NCBI GenBank assembly: GCA_038199755.1
Contig: JBBPYR010000060.1
Span: forward strand, 1-6,008
DNA from: JBBPYR01 sp038199755
GTDB taxonomy: Bacteria; Chloroflexota; Ktedonobacteria; Ktedonobacterales; Ktedonobacteraceae
Length of the DNA stretch: 6,008 nucleotides
Direction of reading: 5' to 3'
Shown: one piece after another, positions 1 through 4,618 of the stretch
Numbering within the stretch: position 1 is the stretch's first letter
How the letters are laid out: every line of letters starts with the position of its first letter
Notes under the pieces: model-generated
Seen by the model: the letters and a program-made list of their open reading frames with translations, nothing else
The model's database searches: none
What the model was told of the DNA's origin: nothing
Program-made: the position numbers and the translations under genes

Positions 1-30
1 AAAAAGCAGGTCGCTAGCGACCTGCTTTTT
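1..30 (-). terminator. Palindromic intrinsic terminator after tRNA-Leu
   Basis: The 30 bases form a perfect palindrome. Two 14-base arms (AAAAAGCAGGTCGC and its complement) meet at a central TA. The RNA would fold into a GC-rich stem flanked by an A-tract and a T-tract, the classic shape of a bidirectional Rho-independent terminator. It lies 25 bases past the 3' end of the minus-strand tRNA, so it most likely ends that transcript. It may also serve a gene converging from left of the window, which cannot be seen. The A-tract starts at the first base, so the element could extend further. Confidence 0.88.
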
Positions 31-55
31 GCTCTTGCTTGTGCCCGCTCTTAAA

Positions 56-138
56 TGGGGCGAGAGGGAATCGAACCCTCACGGCCTTTCGGCCTGAAGA
101 TTTTAAGTCTTCTGCGTCTACCATTTCGCCACCGCCCC
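56..138 (-). tRNA. tRNA-Leu (anticodon UAA)
   Basis: Read on the minus strand this is a class II tRNA of 83 nt. The acceptor stem pairs GGGGCGG with TCGCCCC, and the discriminator base is A, as expected for leucine. A D-arm is visible, followed by anticodon stem GAAGA/TCTTC around loop CTTAAAA, which gives anticodon UAA (plus-strand bases 103-105). A long variable arm (GGCC-GAAA-GGCC) and T-arm GAGGG-TTCGATT-CCCTC complete the fold. The 3' CCA is not encoded, because TTT follows the discriminator, and must be added by tRNA nucleotidyltransferase. It decodes UUA and UUG. It is a single-gene unit with its own promoter upstream (165-193) and a terminator downstream (1-30). Its U34 is a recognised type of substrate for the MnmE-MnmG enzyme encoded elsewhere in this window. 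Confidence 0.97.
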
Positions 139-164
139 ATGTGAAGATATCACTATGTTGCTCT

Positions 165-193
165 ATCATATAGGAGCATGGACGAGTTGTCAA
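165..193 (-). promoter_or_regulatory. Sigma-70-type promoter for tRNA-Leu
   Basis: On the minus strand, -35 TTGACA (188-193, a perfect match) is followed by a 17-base spacer and -10 TATGAT (165-170, one mismatch). Transcription would start near position 158, about 20 bases before the tRNA 5' end at 138. That is a normal short leader for RNase P processing. The near-consensus strength suits a stable RNA gene. This is the best promoter match in the window. Confidence 0.85.
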
Positions 194-202
194 GCGGGAT
201 GA

Positions 203-260
203 CCACAAAAAGGGGGCAGTGCCAAACGCAACATGCGTCTGGCACTGCCCCCTTTTGTGG
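203..260 (-). terminator. Long hairpin terminator of the pentapeptide gene
   Basis: A left arm at 203-224 and a right arm at 240-260 are complementary over 21 bp with one bulged A. After one mismatch (225/239) a further 5 bp pair (226-230 with 234-238) around an ACA loop, giving an almost continuous stem of about 26 bp. Read on the minus strand, the stem ends in C5 then T5, and it starts 29 bases past the stop codon of the pentapeptide-repeat gene. The T-run is paired within the stem with the A-run on the other arm, so the structure could work in both directions. It ends only 9 bp from the -35 of the tRNA promoter and so insulates the tRNA from the upstream genes. Confidence 0.8.
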
Positions 261-289
261 CGATGGAAGCCACAGCCTGTTCGTTTTGC

Positions 290-745
290 TTAGACGTGCT
301 CGACAGAGATTGCTTCGATGGAGAAGCCTGGATCGAATTTTGCTTTGTCCAGTATTGCCCCGTTGAGGTCTGCGCCGCGCAGGTCTGCGCCGCGCAGGTC
401 CGCACCCGTCAGATCAGCTCGCTGGAGTATGGCATCTCGTAAATCTGCCCCGTTGAGGTGCGCCTTCTCAAGGTGAGCATCGCTCAAATTGGCTTTCCTC
501 ATGTTCGCGTGGCGGCAGTCCACCCCACGGAGGTTCGCTTCGCGTAGGTCCGCGTCTTGCAAATTGGCCTCTGTAAAATCTACCTCGTGCAGGTCAGCCC
601 CGTGCAGGTCTGCGGCAACGAGATTCGCCCCGTGCAGATCTGGTTCGAGAGCCTGAACATCTTGATATCTGCGCCGCCATGTTTCCCAATGAGCCTTCCC
701 TGATAAAAGGAGCTCAAGCGGATTCTGACTTGTCATGTGATTCAC
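290..745 (-). CDS. Pentapeptide-repeat protein, 151 aa
   Basis: The family forms a right-handed quadrilateral beta-helix. Some members mimic DNA and protect gyrase (Qnr, MfpA), but most have no known function, and nothing here singles out a role. Residues 35-134 are 20 uninterrupted pentapeptides of the A(D/N)LxX type (for example ADLRG, ADLNG, ANLRG), equal to five full coils, followed by a partial repeat (AKF) and a short tail. The N-terminal part (about residues 8-27) has a LLLSGxxxWxxWRRR stretch resembling the tryptophan-rich cap seen before the repeats in many such proteins. No signal peptide or membrane segment is visible, so it is probably cytoplasmic. The start is ambiguous. A GTG at 745 has GGAG 10 bases upstream, while an in-frame ATG at 736 (giving MTSQ...) has only an AGAAGTGA stretch close by. 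It lies 49 nt after the 70-aa gene, probably in the same transcript, and is followed by a strong hairpin terminator. Confidence 0.92.
   Translation of the reverse strand: MNHMTSQNPLELLLSGKAHWETWRRRYQDVQALEPDLHGANLVAADLHGADLHEVDFTEANLQDADLREANLRGVDCRHANMRKANLSDAHLEKAHLNGADLRDAILQRADLTGADLRGADLRGADLNGAILDKAKFDPGFSIEAISVEHV
367..396 (-). repeat. Perfect 15-bp tandem duplication within the pentapeptide gene
   Basis: The 15-base unit GGTCTGCGCCGCGCA (plus strand) occurs twice in a row at 367-381 and 382-396 without a mismatch. It encodes two consecutive ADLRG pentapeptides. Other repeats in this gene agree in protein but differ in DNA, so this pair looks like a recent duplication by slippage or unequal exchange that lengthened the helix by one repeat. 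Confidence 0.85.
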
Positions 746-794
746 TTCTTTCCCACTCCACTAAACAGGAGCAATCAGATCATCATTACACTGT

Positions 795-1007
795 TTACAC
801 TGCTTTTTGAACCCAATGTCCATACTGATCGTCAAGACGACGTTGCAACTGATTCATTGTATCGGCAAAGTAGTGTGCATGACCTGGATCTGCGAAGTCA
901 TCTCGTACGATGCGGTCCTCTTGCTCTGATTCTTTATCGAGTGTCGCGTGTTCCCGAACTTCGCATTGCTGCTCATTGACACGACGAACATAATAACGGC
1001 GCTCCAT
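795..1007 (-). CDS. Small protein of unknown function, 70 aa
   Basis: I do not recognise the family. The protein begins MERRYYVRRVNEQQ and is rich in charged residues. Its C-terminal half (GHAHYFADTMNQLQRRLDDQ, about residues 42-61) looks helical and amphipathic. There is one cysteine (residue 15), and no signal peptide or membrane segment. The ATG at 1007 is chosen because a canonical AAGGAG sits 6 bases upstream (plus-strand CTCCTT, 1014-1019). A longer reading from a TTG at 1046 lacks such a site. The gene lies 77 nt after the 66-aa gene and 49 nt before the pentapeptide gene, all on the minus strand with no terminator between them, so a three-gene transcript is likely. The strong ribosome-binding site is the best evidence that it is real. 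Confidence 0.75.
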   Translation of the reverse strand: MERRYYVRRVNEQQCEVREHATLDKESEQEDRIVRDDFADPGHAHYFADTMNQLQRRLDDQYGHWVQKAV

Positions 1008-1013
1008 GGTTTT

Positions 1014-1019
1014 CTCCTT
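1014..1019 (-). promoter_or_regulatory. Ribosome-binding site fixing the 70-aa gene start
   Basis: On the minus strand AAGGAG lies 6 bases before the ATG at 1007. It is the strongest Shine-Dalgarno match in the minus-strand cluster and decides the start in favour of MERRYYV over the upstream in-frame TTG at 1046. Confidence 0.78.
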
Positions 1020-1084
1020 AAGGGGTTGTGACAAGAAAGAAGTCAATACCTATGACTCCTCATTGTGAGGTAATGTGGTGTGAG

Positions 1085-1285
1085 CTAGACCTTATTCAAT
1101 ACTAAGCGAACATCATCAACGATTTGTGGTGTCAGCGTATTGTTTGTACGGGCAAGGTCAGCTACCTGCCACGCATGGTCCCACTCATTTCTGGAAAGAT
1201 GATCGCTAACATGCTTTTCCGAGTAATCCTTCAGATACGCTTCCAAGCGCATTGAAAGTCGCATTTGAGTTATGTTGTCACTCAT
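1085..1285 (-). CDS. Small protein of unknown function, 66 aa
   Basis: I do not recognise the family. The protein (MSDNITQMRLSMRLEAYLKDY...) is soluble-looking and probably mostly helical. It has an acidic and basic mix, two tryptophans (WDHAWQVADLAR region, about residues 35-46) and no cysteine, signal peptide or membrane segment. The ATG at 1285 has GAGGTG 5 bases upstream, a good ribosome-binding site. It is the first gene of the minus-strand cluster and is transcribed divergently from mnmG. A good promoter lies at 1417-1445, giving a leader of about 125 nt that contains three related 14-bp direct repeats. A transcription or adaptor role is conceivable for a lead gene with such a leader, but nothing in the protein shows it. 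Confidence 0.72.
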   Translation of the reverse strand: MSDNITQMRLSMRLEAYLKDYSEKHVSDHLSRNEWDHAWQVADLARTNNTLTPQIVDDVRLVLNKV

Positions 1286-1336
1286 TGATTCACCTCGTAT
1301 GGCTACTTAAAACAGTTATGCTTTGGATAAATTAAA

Positions 1337-1395
1337 TGAAGGAAGGTTTAGAAAAAGTGAAGGAATTTTTAGCGGATTGCAATAGGGAATTTTTA
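1337..1395. repeat. Three 14-bp direct repeats, candidate operator
   Basis: TGAAGGAAGGTTTA (1337-1350) and TGAAGGAATTTTTA (1358-1371) match at 12 of 14 positions. A third copy, ATAGGGAATTTTTA (1382-1395), matches the second at 11 of 14, including a shared 10-base GGAATTTTTA. The start-to-start distances are 21 and 24 bp, close to two helical turns, which is the arrangement expected of a regulator binding on one face of DNA. They lie in the leader of the 66-aa gene and overlap the possible plus-strand promoter. AT-rich sequence makes chance similarity a real alternative. Confidence 0.5.
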
Positions 1396-1416
1396 ATGGT
1401 AAAATACCTTACTTTT

Positions 1417-1445
1417 ACTATAACATAAATTTATAAGAAAGTCAA
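1417..1445 (-). promoter_or_regulatory. Sigma-70-type promoter for the minus-strand three-gene cluster
   Basis: On the minus strand, -35 TTGACT (1440-1445, five of six) precedes a 17-base spacer and -10 TATAGT (1417-1422, five of six). Transcription would begin near 1410, about 125 bases before the ATG of the 66-aa gene. The spacer contains the 10-base palindrome ATAAATTTAT (1425-1434). An inverted repeat GTAAAA/TTTTAC (1399-1404 and 1413-1418) spans the predicted start site. Either could be an operator. Confidence 0.68.
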
Positions 1446-1547
1446 AATTTATACATGCTAAGATGTGTTTATTGCACTGCTGCATTTCTCCTGAAGGAAA
1501 ATCCTTGCACGGAAACGAGCGAACGGCACCCTTCTTCATGTTTTACT

Positions 1548-1570
1548 TTGTTGTGAACAAGATGTTAACA
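1548..1570. repeat. Paired short palindromes upstream of the mnmG promoter
   Basis: TTGTT-GTG-AACAA (1548-1560) is followed two bases later by the perfect palindrome TGTTAACA (1563-1570). Both carry the half-site AACA/TGTT. Further ATGTTA and AATGT copies follow at about 1572-1586, spaced roughly 10 bp. They lie about 45-70 bp upstream of the -35 of mnmG, a usual place for an activator. This is an observation only, and no regulator can be named. Confidence 0.35.
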
Positions 1571-1615
1571 AATGTTAGGCAATGTGGTAAAAAATACTAA
1601 TTGAATGTTTCTATA

Positions 1616-1644
1616 TTGACGTGGAGGGCTAGATGCGGCATAAT
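1616..1644 (+). promoter_or_regulatory. Sigma-70-type promoter for mnmG
   Basis: -35 TTGACG (1616-1621, five of six) is separated by 17 bases from -10 CATAAT (1639-1644, five of six). Transcription would start near 1651, giving a leader of about 56 nt before the ATG at 1708. Confidence 0.7.
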
Positions 1645-1707
1645 ACGAATCGTGTGGGAGTGAAGAAATATTCATACTGCTAGAGCAATTGAACAGGTAG
1701 AACATAT

Positions 1708-3771
1708 ATGAGTACTAGTGTAGAGCAGCATTTTCCGTCAGAACAGCCGGTGCGAGGTTGCTATGAGGTGATTGTGGTTGGTGCGGGACATGCTGGGTGT
1801 GAGGCGGCGTTGGCCTGTGCGCGCATGGGCCGCAAAACGCTGCTCCTCACCATGAATCTCGATAGCGTGGCGTTGATGCCATGCAATCCATCAATGGGTG
1901 GTCCTGCGAAGGGACATCTCATCAAAGAGATTGATGCCCTTGGTGGCGAAATTGGCCGCAACACTGATCGCACGTTCATTCAAATTCGCTTGCTGAATAC
2001 CAGCAAAGGGCCTGCGGTGCAGGCATTGCGGGCACAGTGCGATAAGCAGGCGTATCGCTTGGCAATGAAATATGTGTTGGAAAGTGAGCCTCAACTTGAG
2101 TTGAAGCAGGCGACCATCTCACAATTGCTGATCGAGACGCGACCTGATGGACGCCATGAAATTACGGGTGTCGTCACGGATAATGGCTGGCGGTATGACG
2201 CGGGTGCTGTCATTCTCACCACGGGCACCTTTATTAATGGTCGGTTAGTGGTAGGCGATAAAACGCAACCGGGTGGTAGAGCGGGTGAGCGACCATCGCT
2301 GGGCCTTTCGGATTCGTTGCGGGCATTTGGGCTTGAGGTGCGACGTTTTAAGACGGGAACGCCTCCACGTATCGATGCGCGTACAATTGATTATAGTAAG
2401 ACAGAGCCACAACCGGGAAGCCGCGTGCCGCTCTTTTTCTCACAGGATGTGACGGCTCGTGAGGATGTCCAACTTCCGGGCGGGCGTCCTAATCCTATTT
2501 ACCCGGTCGTTGAGGAAGATGTTCACGGCTGGCGACCACAGTTGCCGTGTTATCTGGTGCGAACTACTGCGCGTACGCATGAGATAATTCGCGCCAATCT
2601 GCATCGTTCACCGTTGTATACTGGAGTTATCGAGGGGATTGGCCCGCGCTATTGTCCTTCAATCGAGGACAAGATAGTCCGTTTTGCGGACAAGGGCAGC
2701 CATCAAATTTTCCTGGAGCCGGAAGGTTGGCGTACAGGAGAAGTCTACGTGCAAGGCATGAACACGAGCTTGCCAGAGGATGTTCAATTGGCCATGTTAC
2801 GTAGTATACCTGCTCTAGAGCGGGCGGAAATGATGCGTGTCGGCTACGCGGTCGAATATGACTATGTGCCGCCGCACCAGCTTTTCTCCACCCTTGAAAC
2901 GAAGCCAGTGGCACGGCTTTTCCTGGCAGGTCAGATTAATGGCACATCGGGTTATGAAGAAGCGGCAGCTCAGGGCATTATGGCGGGAATTAATGCTGCT
3001 CTGATCGTGCGAGGGGGCGATGGTTTTGTGCTGGGTCGTCACGAGGCATATATTGGTGTGCTCATCGATGATCTGGTGACGCGTCCTATGAGTGAGCCAT
3101 ACCGTCTGCATACCTCACGTGCGGAATATCGTCTTTTATTGCGTCCTGATAGCGCGGATCTGCGTTTAAGCGAGCATGCCTACCAACTAGGCTTGATTGA
3201 TGAGACGCGCTATTCACTGGTGGAGCAGAAACGGTCCATGATCGCGTCCACACTGTCACAGCTTGACCGTGTTTTCTTCACCTCGTCACGCACAACCGAA
3301 ACTCATGCACAGGAGCTGGGTATACAACCATTAGGACAGAAGATGTCGGCTCGCGAACTGTTACGACGCCCTGATGTGCGTTACCAACAGGTGGCGCAAC
3401 TCTCTCACGCCGTACACATCGCGTTGCCTGCTGGTGAGCTGTCAATGCCTGTAGAGACAATCCAGGAGGCTTTACCGTTGCTCGCGGAGCAGACGGCAGA
3501 AGAACTGGAGTTACAGGTCAAATATGAGAGTTACGTGCGCAAGCAGGAGCAGACCATTCATCGTACGCGGCGGCTAGAGGAGCAGCGCATTCCTGAATGG
3601 CTGGATTACCGTGAGGTCTCACATCTGCGAACCGAAGCTCGTCAAAAGCTTATCCATACACAACCGAGAACGGTGGGCCAGGCCGCGCGTGTAGAAGGCG
3701 TTACCCCTGCCGATATCGCGATTCTTATGGTCTATCTGGAGAAACAACGTGTGGCCCATAAAGGTGAGTGA
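1708..3771 (+). CDS. mnmG: MnmG (GidA), tRNA wobble-uridine modification FAD enzyme, 687 aa
   Basis: MnmG works with the GTPase MnmE in the cytoplasm to install the (carboxymethyl)aminomethyl group at C5 of U34 in tRNAs reading codons that end in A or G. Visible family hallmarks are the FAD-binding GAGHAGCEAA at residues 25-34, PCNPSMGGPAKGH at 58-70, GTFINGR followed by a GGRAGE stretch, the RFKTGTPPR segment, a CPSIEDK segment, and NGTSGYEEAAAQG, which closes the FAD site. A RAEYRLLLRPDSADLRL stretch and a complete C-terminal helical domain (the MnmE and tRNA contact region in the family) follow. The protein is full length and slightly longer than the usual 620-650 aa, partly through about 17 extra residues before the first beta strand. 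The ATG at 1708 has a modest AGGTAG seven bases upstream. The promoter is probably at 1616-1644. No clear terminator follows, so transcription may run on into the response-regulator gene. No frameshift or missing motif was seen. Confidence 0.98.
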   Translation: MSTSVEQHFPSEQPVRGCYEVIVVGAGHAGCEAALACARMGRKTLLLTMNLDSVALMPCNPSMGGPAKGHLIKEIDALGGEIGRNTDRTFIQIRLLNTSKGPAVQALRAQCDKQAYRLAMKYVLESEPQLELKQATISQLLIETRPDGRHEITGVVTDNGWRYDAGAVILTTGTFINGRLVVGDKTQPGGRAGERPSLGLSDSLRAFGLEVRRFKTGTPPRIDARTIDYSKTEPQPGSRVPLFFSQDVTAREDVQLPGGRPNPIYPVVEEDVHGWRPQLPCYLVRTTARTHEIIRANLHRSPLYTGVIEGIGPRYCPSIEDKIVRFADKGSHQIFLEPEGWRTGEVYVQGMNTSLPEDVQLAMLRSIPALERAEMMRVGYAVEYDYVPPHQLFSTLETKPVARLFLAGQINGTSGYEEAAAQGIMAGINAALIVRGGDGFVLGRHEAYIGVLIDDLVTRPMSEPYRLHTSRAEYRLLLRPDSADLRLSEHAYQLGLIDETRYSLVEQKRSMIASTLSQLDRVFFTSSRTTETHAQELGIQPLGQKMSARELLRRPDVRYQQVAQLSHAVHIALPAGELSMPVETIQEALPLLAEQTAEELELQVKYESYVRKQEQTIHRTRRLEEQRIPEWLDYREVSHLRTEARQKLIHTQPRTVGQAARVEGVTPADIAILMVYLEKQRVAHKGE

Positions 3772-3923
3772 TGGTTTTCCGCACGCACGGCATCAAATCT
3801 GTGCTCTATAGTGTTGCAAGGAGAGCGTTACTATAGCGAGGCTATGCGCAATGAGCTGTGACAGTAGCGATGGCACATGGTAAAGAGACTATGGGCCATC
3901 ATGAAAGAGAAGAGGGGAGCATC
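3772..3923. other. mnmG to response-regulator gap, 152 nt
   Basis: I see no hairpin followed by a T-run and no convincing -35/-10 pair here. TTGCAA at 3814-3819 lacks a -10 at the right distance. The gap contains a 7-bp inverted repeat, CTATAGT (3806-3812) and ACTATAG (3830-3836), 17 bases apart, and a small TAGC-GAG-GCTA inverted repeat (3834-3844). Either the two-component genes are transcribed with mnmG or their promoter needs an activator or another sigma factor. Confidence 0.5.
3912..3919 (+). promoter_or_regulatory. Ribosome-binding site fixing the response-regulator GTG start
   Basis: GAGGGGAG ends four bases before the GTG at 3924. This strong purine-rich site decides the start. In-frame alternatives further upstream (GTG 3858, ATG 3870, ATG 3891) have weaker sites and would add an unusual hydrophilic tail ahead of the receiver domain. 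Confidence 0.75.
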
Positions 3924-4604
3924 GTGTATATTCTTGTCGTTGATGATGACAATTTCGCGAATAATCTGGTCCAGTTTGTTCTCAGCAAGGAAGGCTATGA
4001 GGTAGCGACAACAGACAATCCGCGTTGGGCTACTCAACTCATCCAGAAGCGCGAACCAGATTTATTAATTGTGGATGTGATGATGCCGTATATCACAGGT
4101 TTTGAATTCGCCACGAGGCTGCGAGCGGATGGCTATGAAACGCCAATTATTTTTATTACCGCTCAAGATAATATCGAGTCGAAGCTGCAAGGCTTTGAAA
4201 TTGGTGCAGACGACTATGTGTGTAAGCCATTTATTCACCAGGAGCTGGTTGCACGCGTAAATGCTGTCATGCGTCGTATTAAAAAGCATGGCGTTGTGGG
4301 AAACCAAAGTATTCGCGGCGGACATCTTGAACTGTTTCCCGCTGAACTCCATGTGACGATGGACGATCAGGTGATTAGTCTCACGCCTACAGAGATGCAT
4401 GTGTTGCGTGTACTCATGAATTATGCGGGGCAGGTTGTGAGCCGTGAACAACTATTATCGGACGTGTGGAATGATGATGGCAACGATAGCAATATTATAG
4501 ATGTCTATATTCGCCGTCTACGCTTGAAGTTAGAAGCTGATCCAAACAAGCCACAATATATTGTATCCATGCGTGGTCTCGGTTACAAGTTTGTTGGCAA
4601 ATAG
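3924..4604 (+). CDS. OmpR/PhoB-family response regulator, 226 aa
   Basis: This is a cytoplasmic transcription factor activated by phosphorylation, most likely by the kinase encoded immediately downstream. The receiver domain (residues 1-118) begins MYILVVDDD with the acidic triad D7-D9. It has the phosphoacceptor D51 in IVDVMMP, the switch threonine T79 in FITA and the conserved lysine K101 in KPF. A short linker leads to a winged-helix output domain (about 130-226) with LTPTEMHVLRVL, the SREQLLSDVW segment, the recognition-helix region IIDVYIRRLRLKLE and a final RGLGYKFV wing. All key residues are present, and the length is typical of the family. A GTG at 3924 is preferred over starts at 3858-3891 because of the adjacent GAGGGGAG and because the receiver fold starts at once. 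The stop codon is 14 nt from the kinase start, so the two genes form an operon. Target promoters are unknown, and autoregulation is possible. Confidence 0.95.
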   Translation: MYILVVDDDNFANNLVQFVLSKEGYEVATTDNPRWATQLIQKREPDLLIVDVMMPYITGFEFATRLRADGYETPIIFITAQDNIESKLQGFEIGADDYVCKPFIHQELVARVNAVMRRIKKHGVVGNQSIRGGHLELFPAELHVTMDDQVISLTPTEMHVLRVLMNYAGQVVSREQLLSDVWNDDGNDSNIIDVYIRRLRLKLEADPNKPQYIVSMRGLGYKFVGK

Positions 4605-4618
4605 GATAGGGGGAATAG

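Larger units (their letters stand above)
1286..1707. other. Divergent AT-rich intergenic region, 422 bp
   Basis: This is the gap between the minus-strand cluster and mnmG. It contains a minus-strand promoter (1417-1445), a plus-strand mnmG promoter (1616-1644), a possible second plus-strand promoter (TTGCAA at 1377-1382, 17 bases, TAAAAT at 1400-1405), three 14-bp direct repeats (1337-1395) and several short inverted repeats. A less AT-rich patch at about 1475-1535 carries a small hairpin (AAGGA-AAA-TCCTT, 1494-1506). I see no protein-coding gene and no riboswitch class that I can name. Confidence 0.8.

Noticed and set aside
233..442. Plus-strand open frame across the terminator hairpin and the 3' end of the pentapeptide gene
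   Set aside because: It is antisense to a clear pentapeptide-repeat gene and crosses a terminator stem. Its repeats merely mirror the pentapeptide codons.
1008..1046. Longer form of the 70-aa protein starting at TTG 1046
   Set aside because: The ATG at 1007 has a canonical AAGGAG at ideal spacing. The upstream TTG does not.
1322..1330. TTTGGATAA, one mismatch from a DnaA box, in the AT-rich region beside mnmG (gidA is next to oriC in some bacteria)
   Set aside because: Only one imperfect box is found in the whole 422-bp gap. An origin would show several boxes, and no dnaA, dnaN, rpmH or parAB is present.
1475..1535. Known riboswitch or structured RNA
   Set aside because: A short hairpin and purine-rich stretches are present, but I could not match any conserved core of a class I know.
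1633..1683. 16-codon open frame (ATG to TAG) upstream of mnmG that could be a leader peptide
   Set aside because: Its ATG lies upstream of the predicted transcription start at about 1651 and no ribosome-binding site precedes it.
2627..3111. Antisense open frames of 95 and 98 codons inside mnmG
   Set aside because: They lie wholly opposite a strongly conserved gene, resemble no family and lack convincing start signals.
3858..3923. Longer response regulator starting at GTG 3858 or ATG 3870/3891
   Set aside because: The strong GAGGGGAG before the GTG at 3924 and the normal receiver start (MYILVVDDD) make the upstream residues an unlikely tail.
4065..4451. 128-codon antisense open frame inside the response regulator
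   Set aside because: The sense strand encodes an intact regulator with all key residues, and the antisense product resembles nothing and has no supported start.
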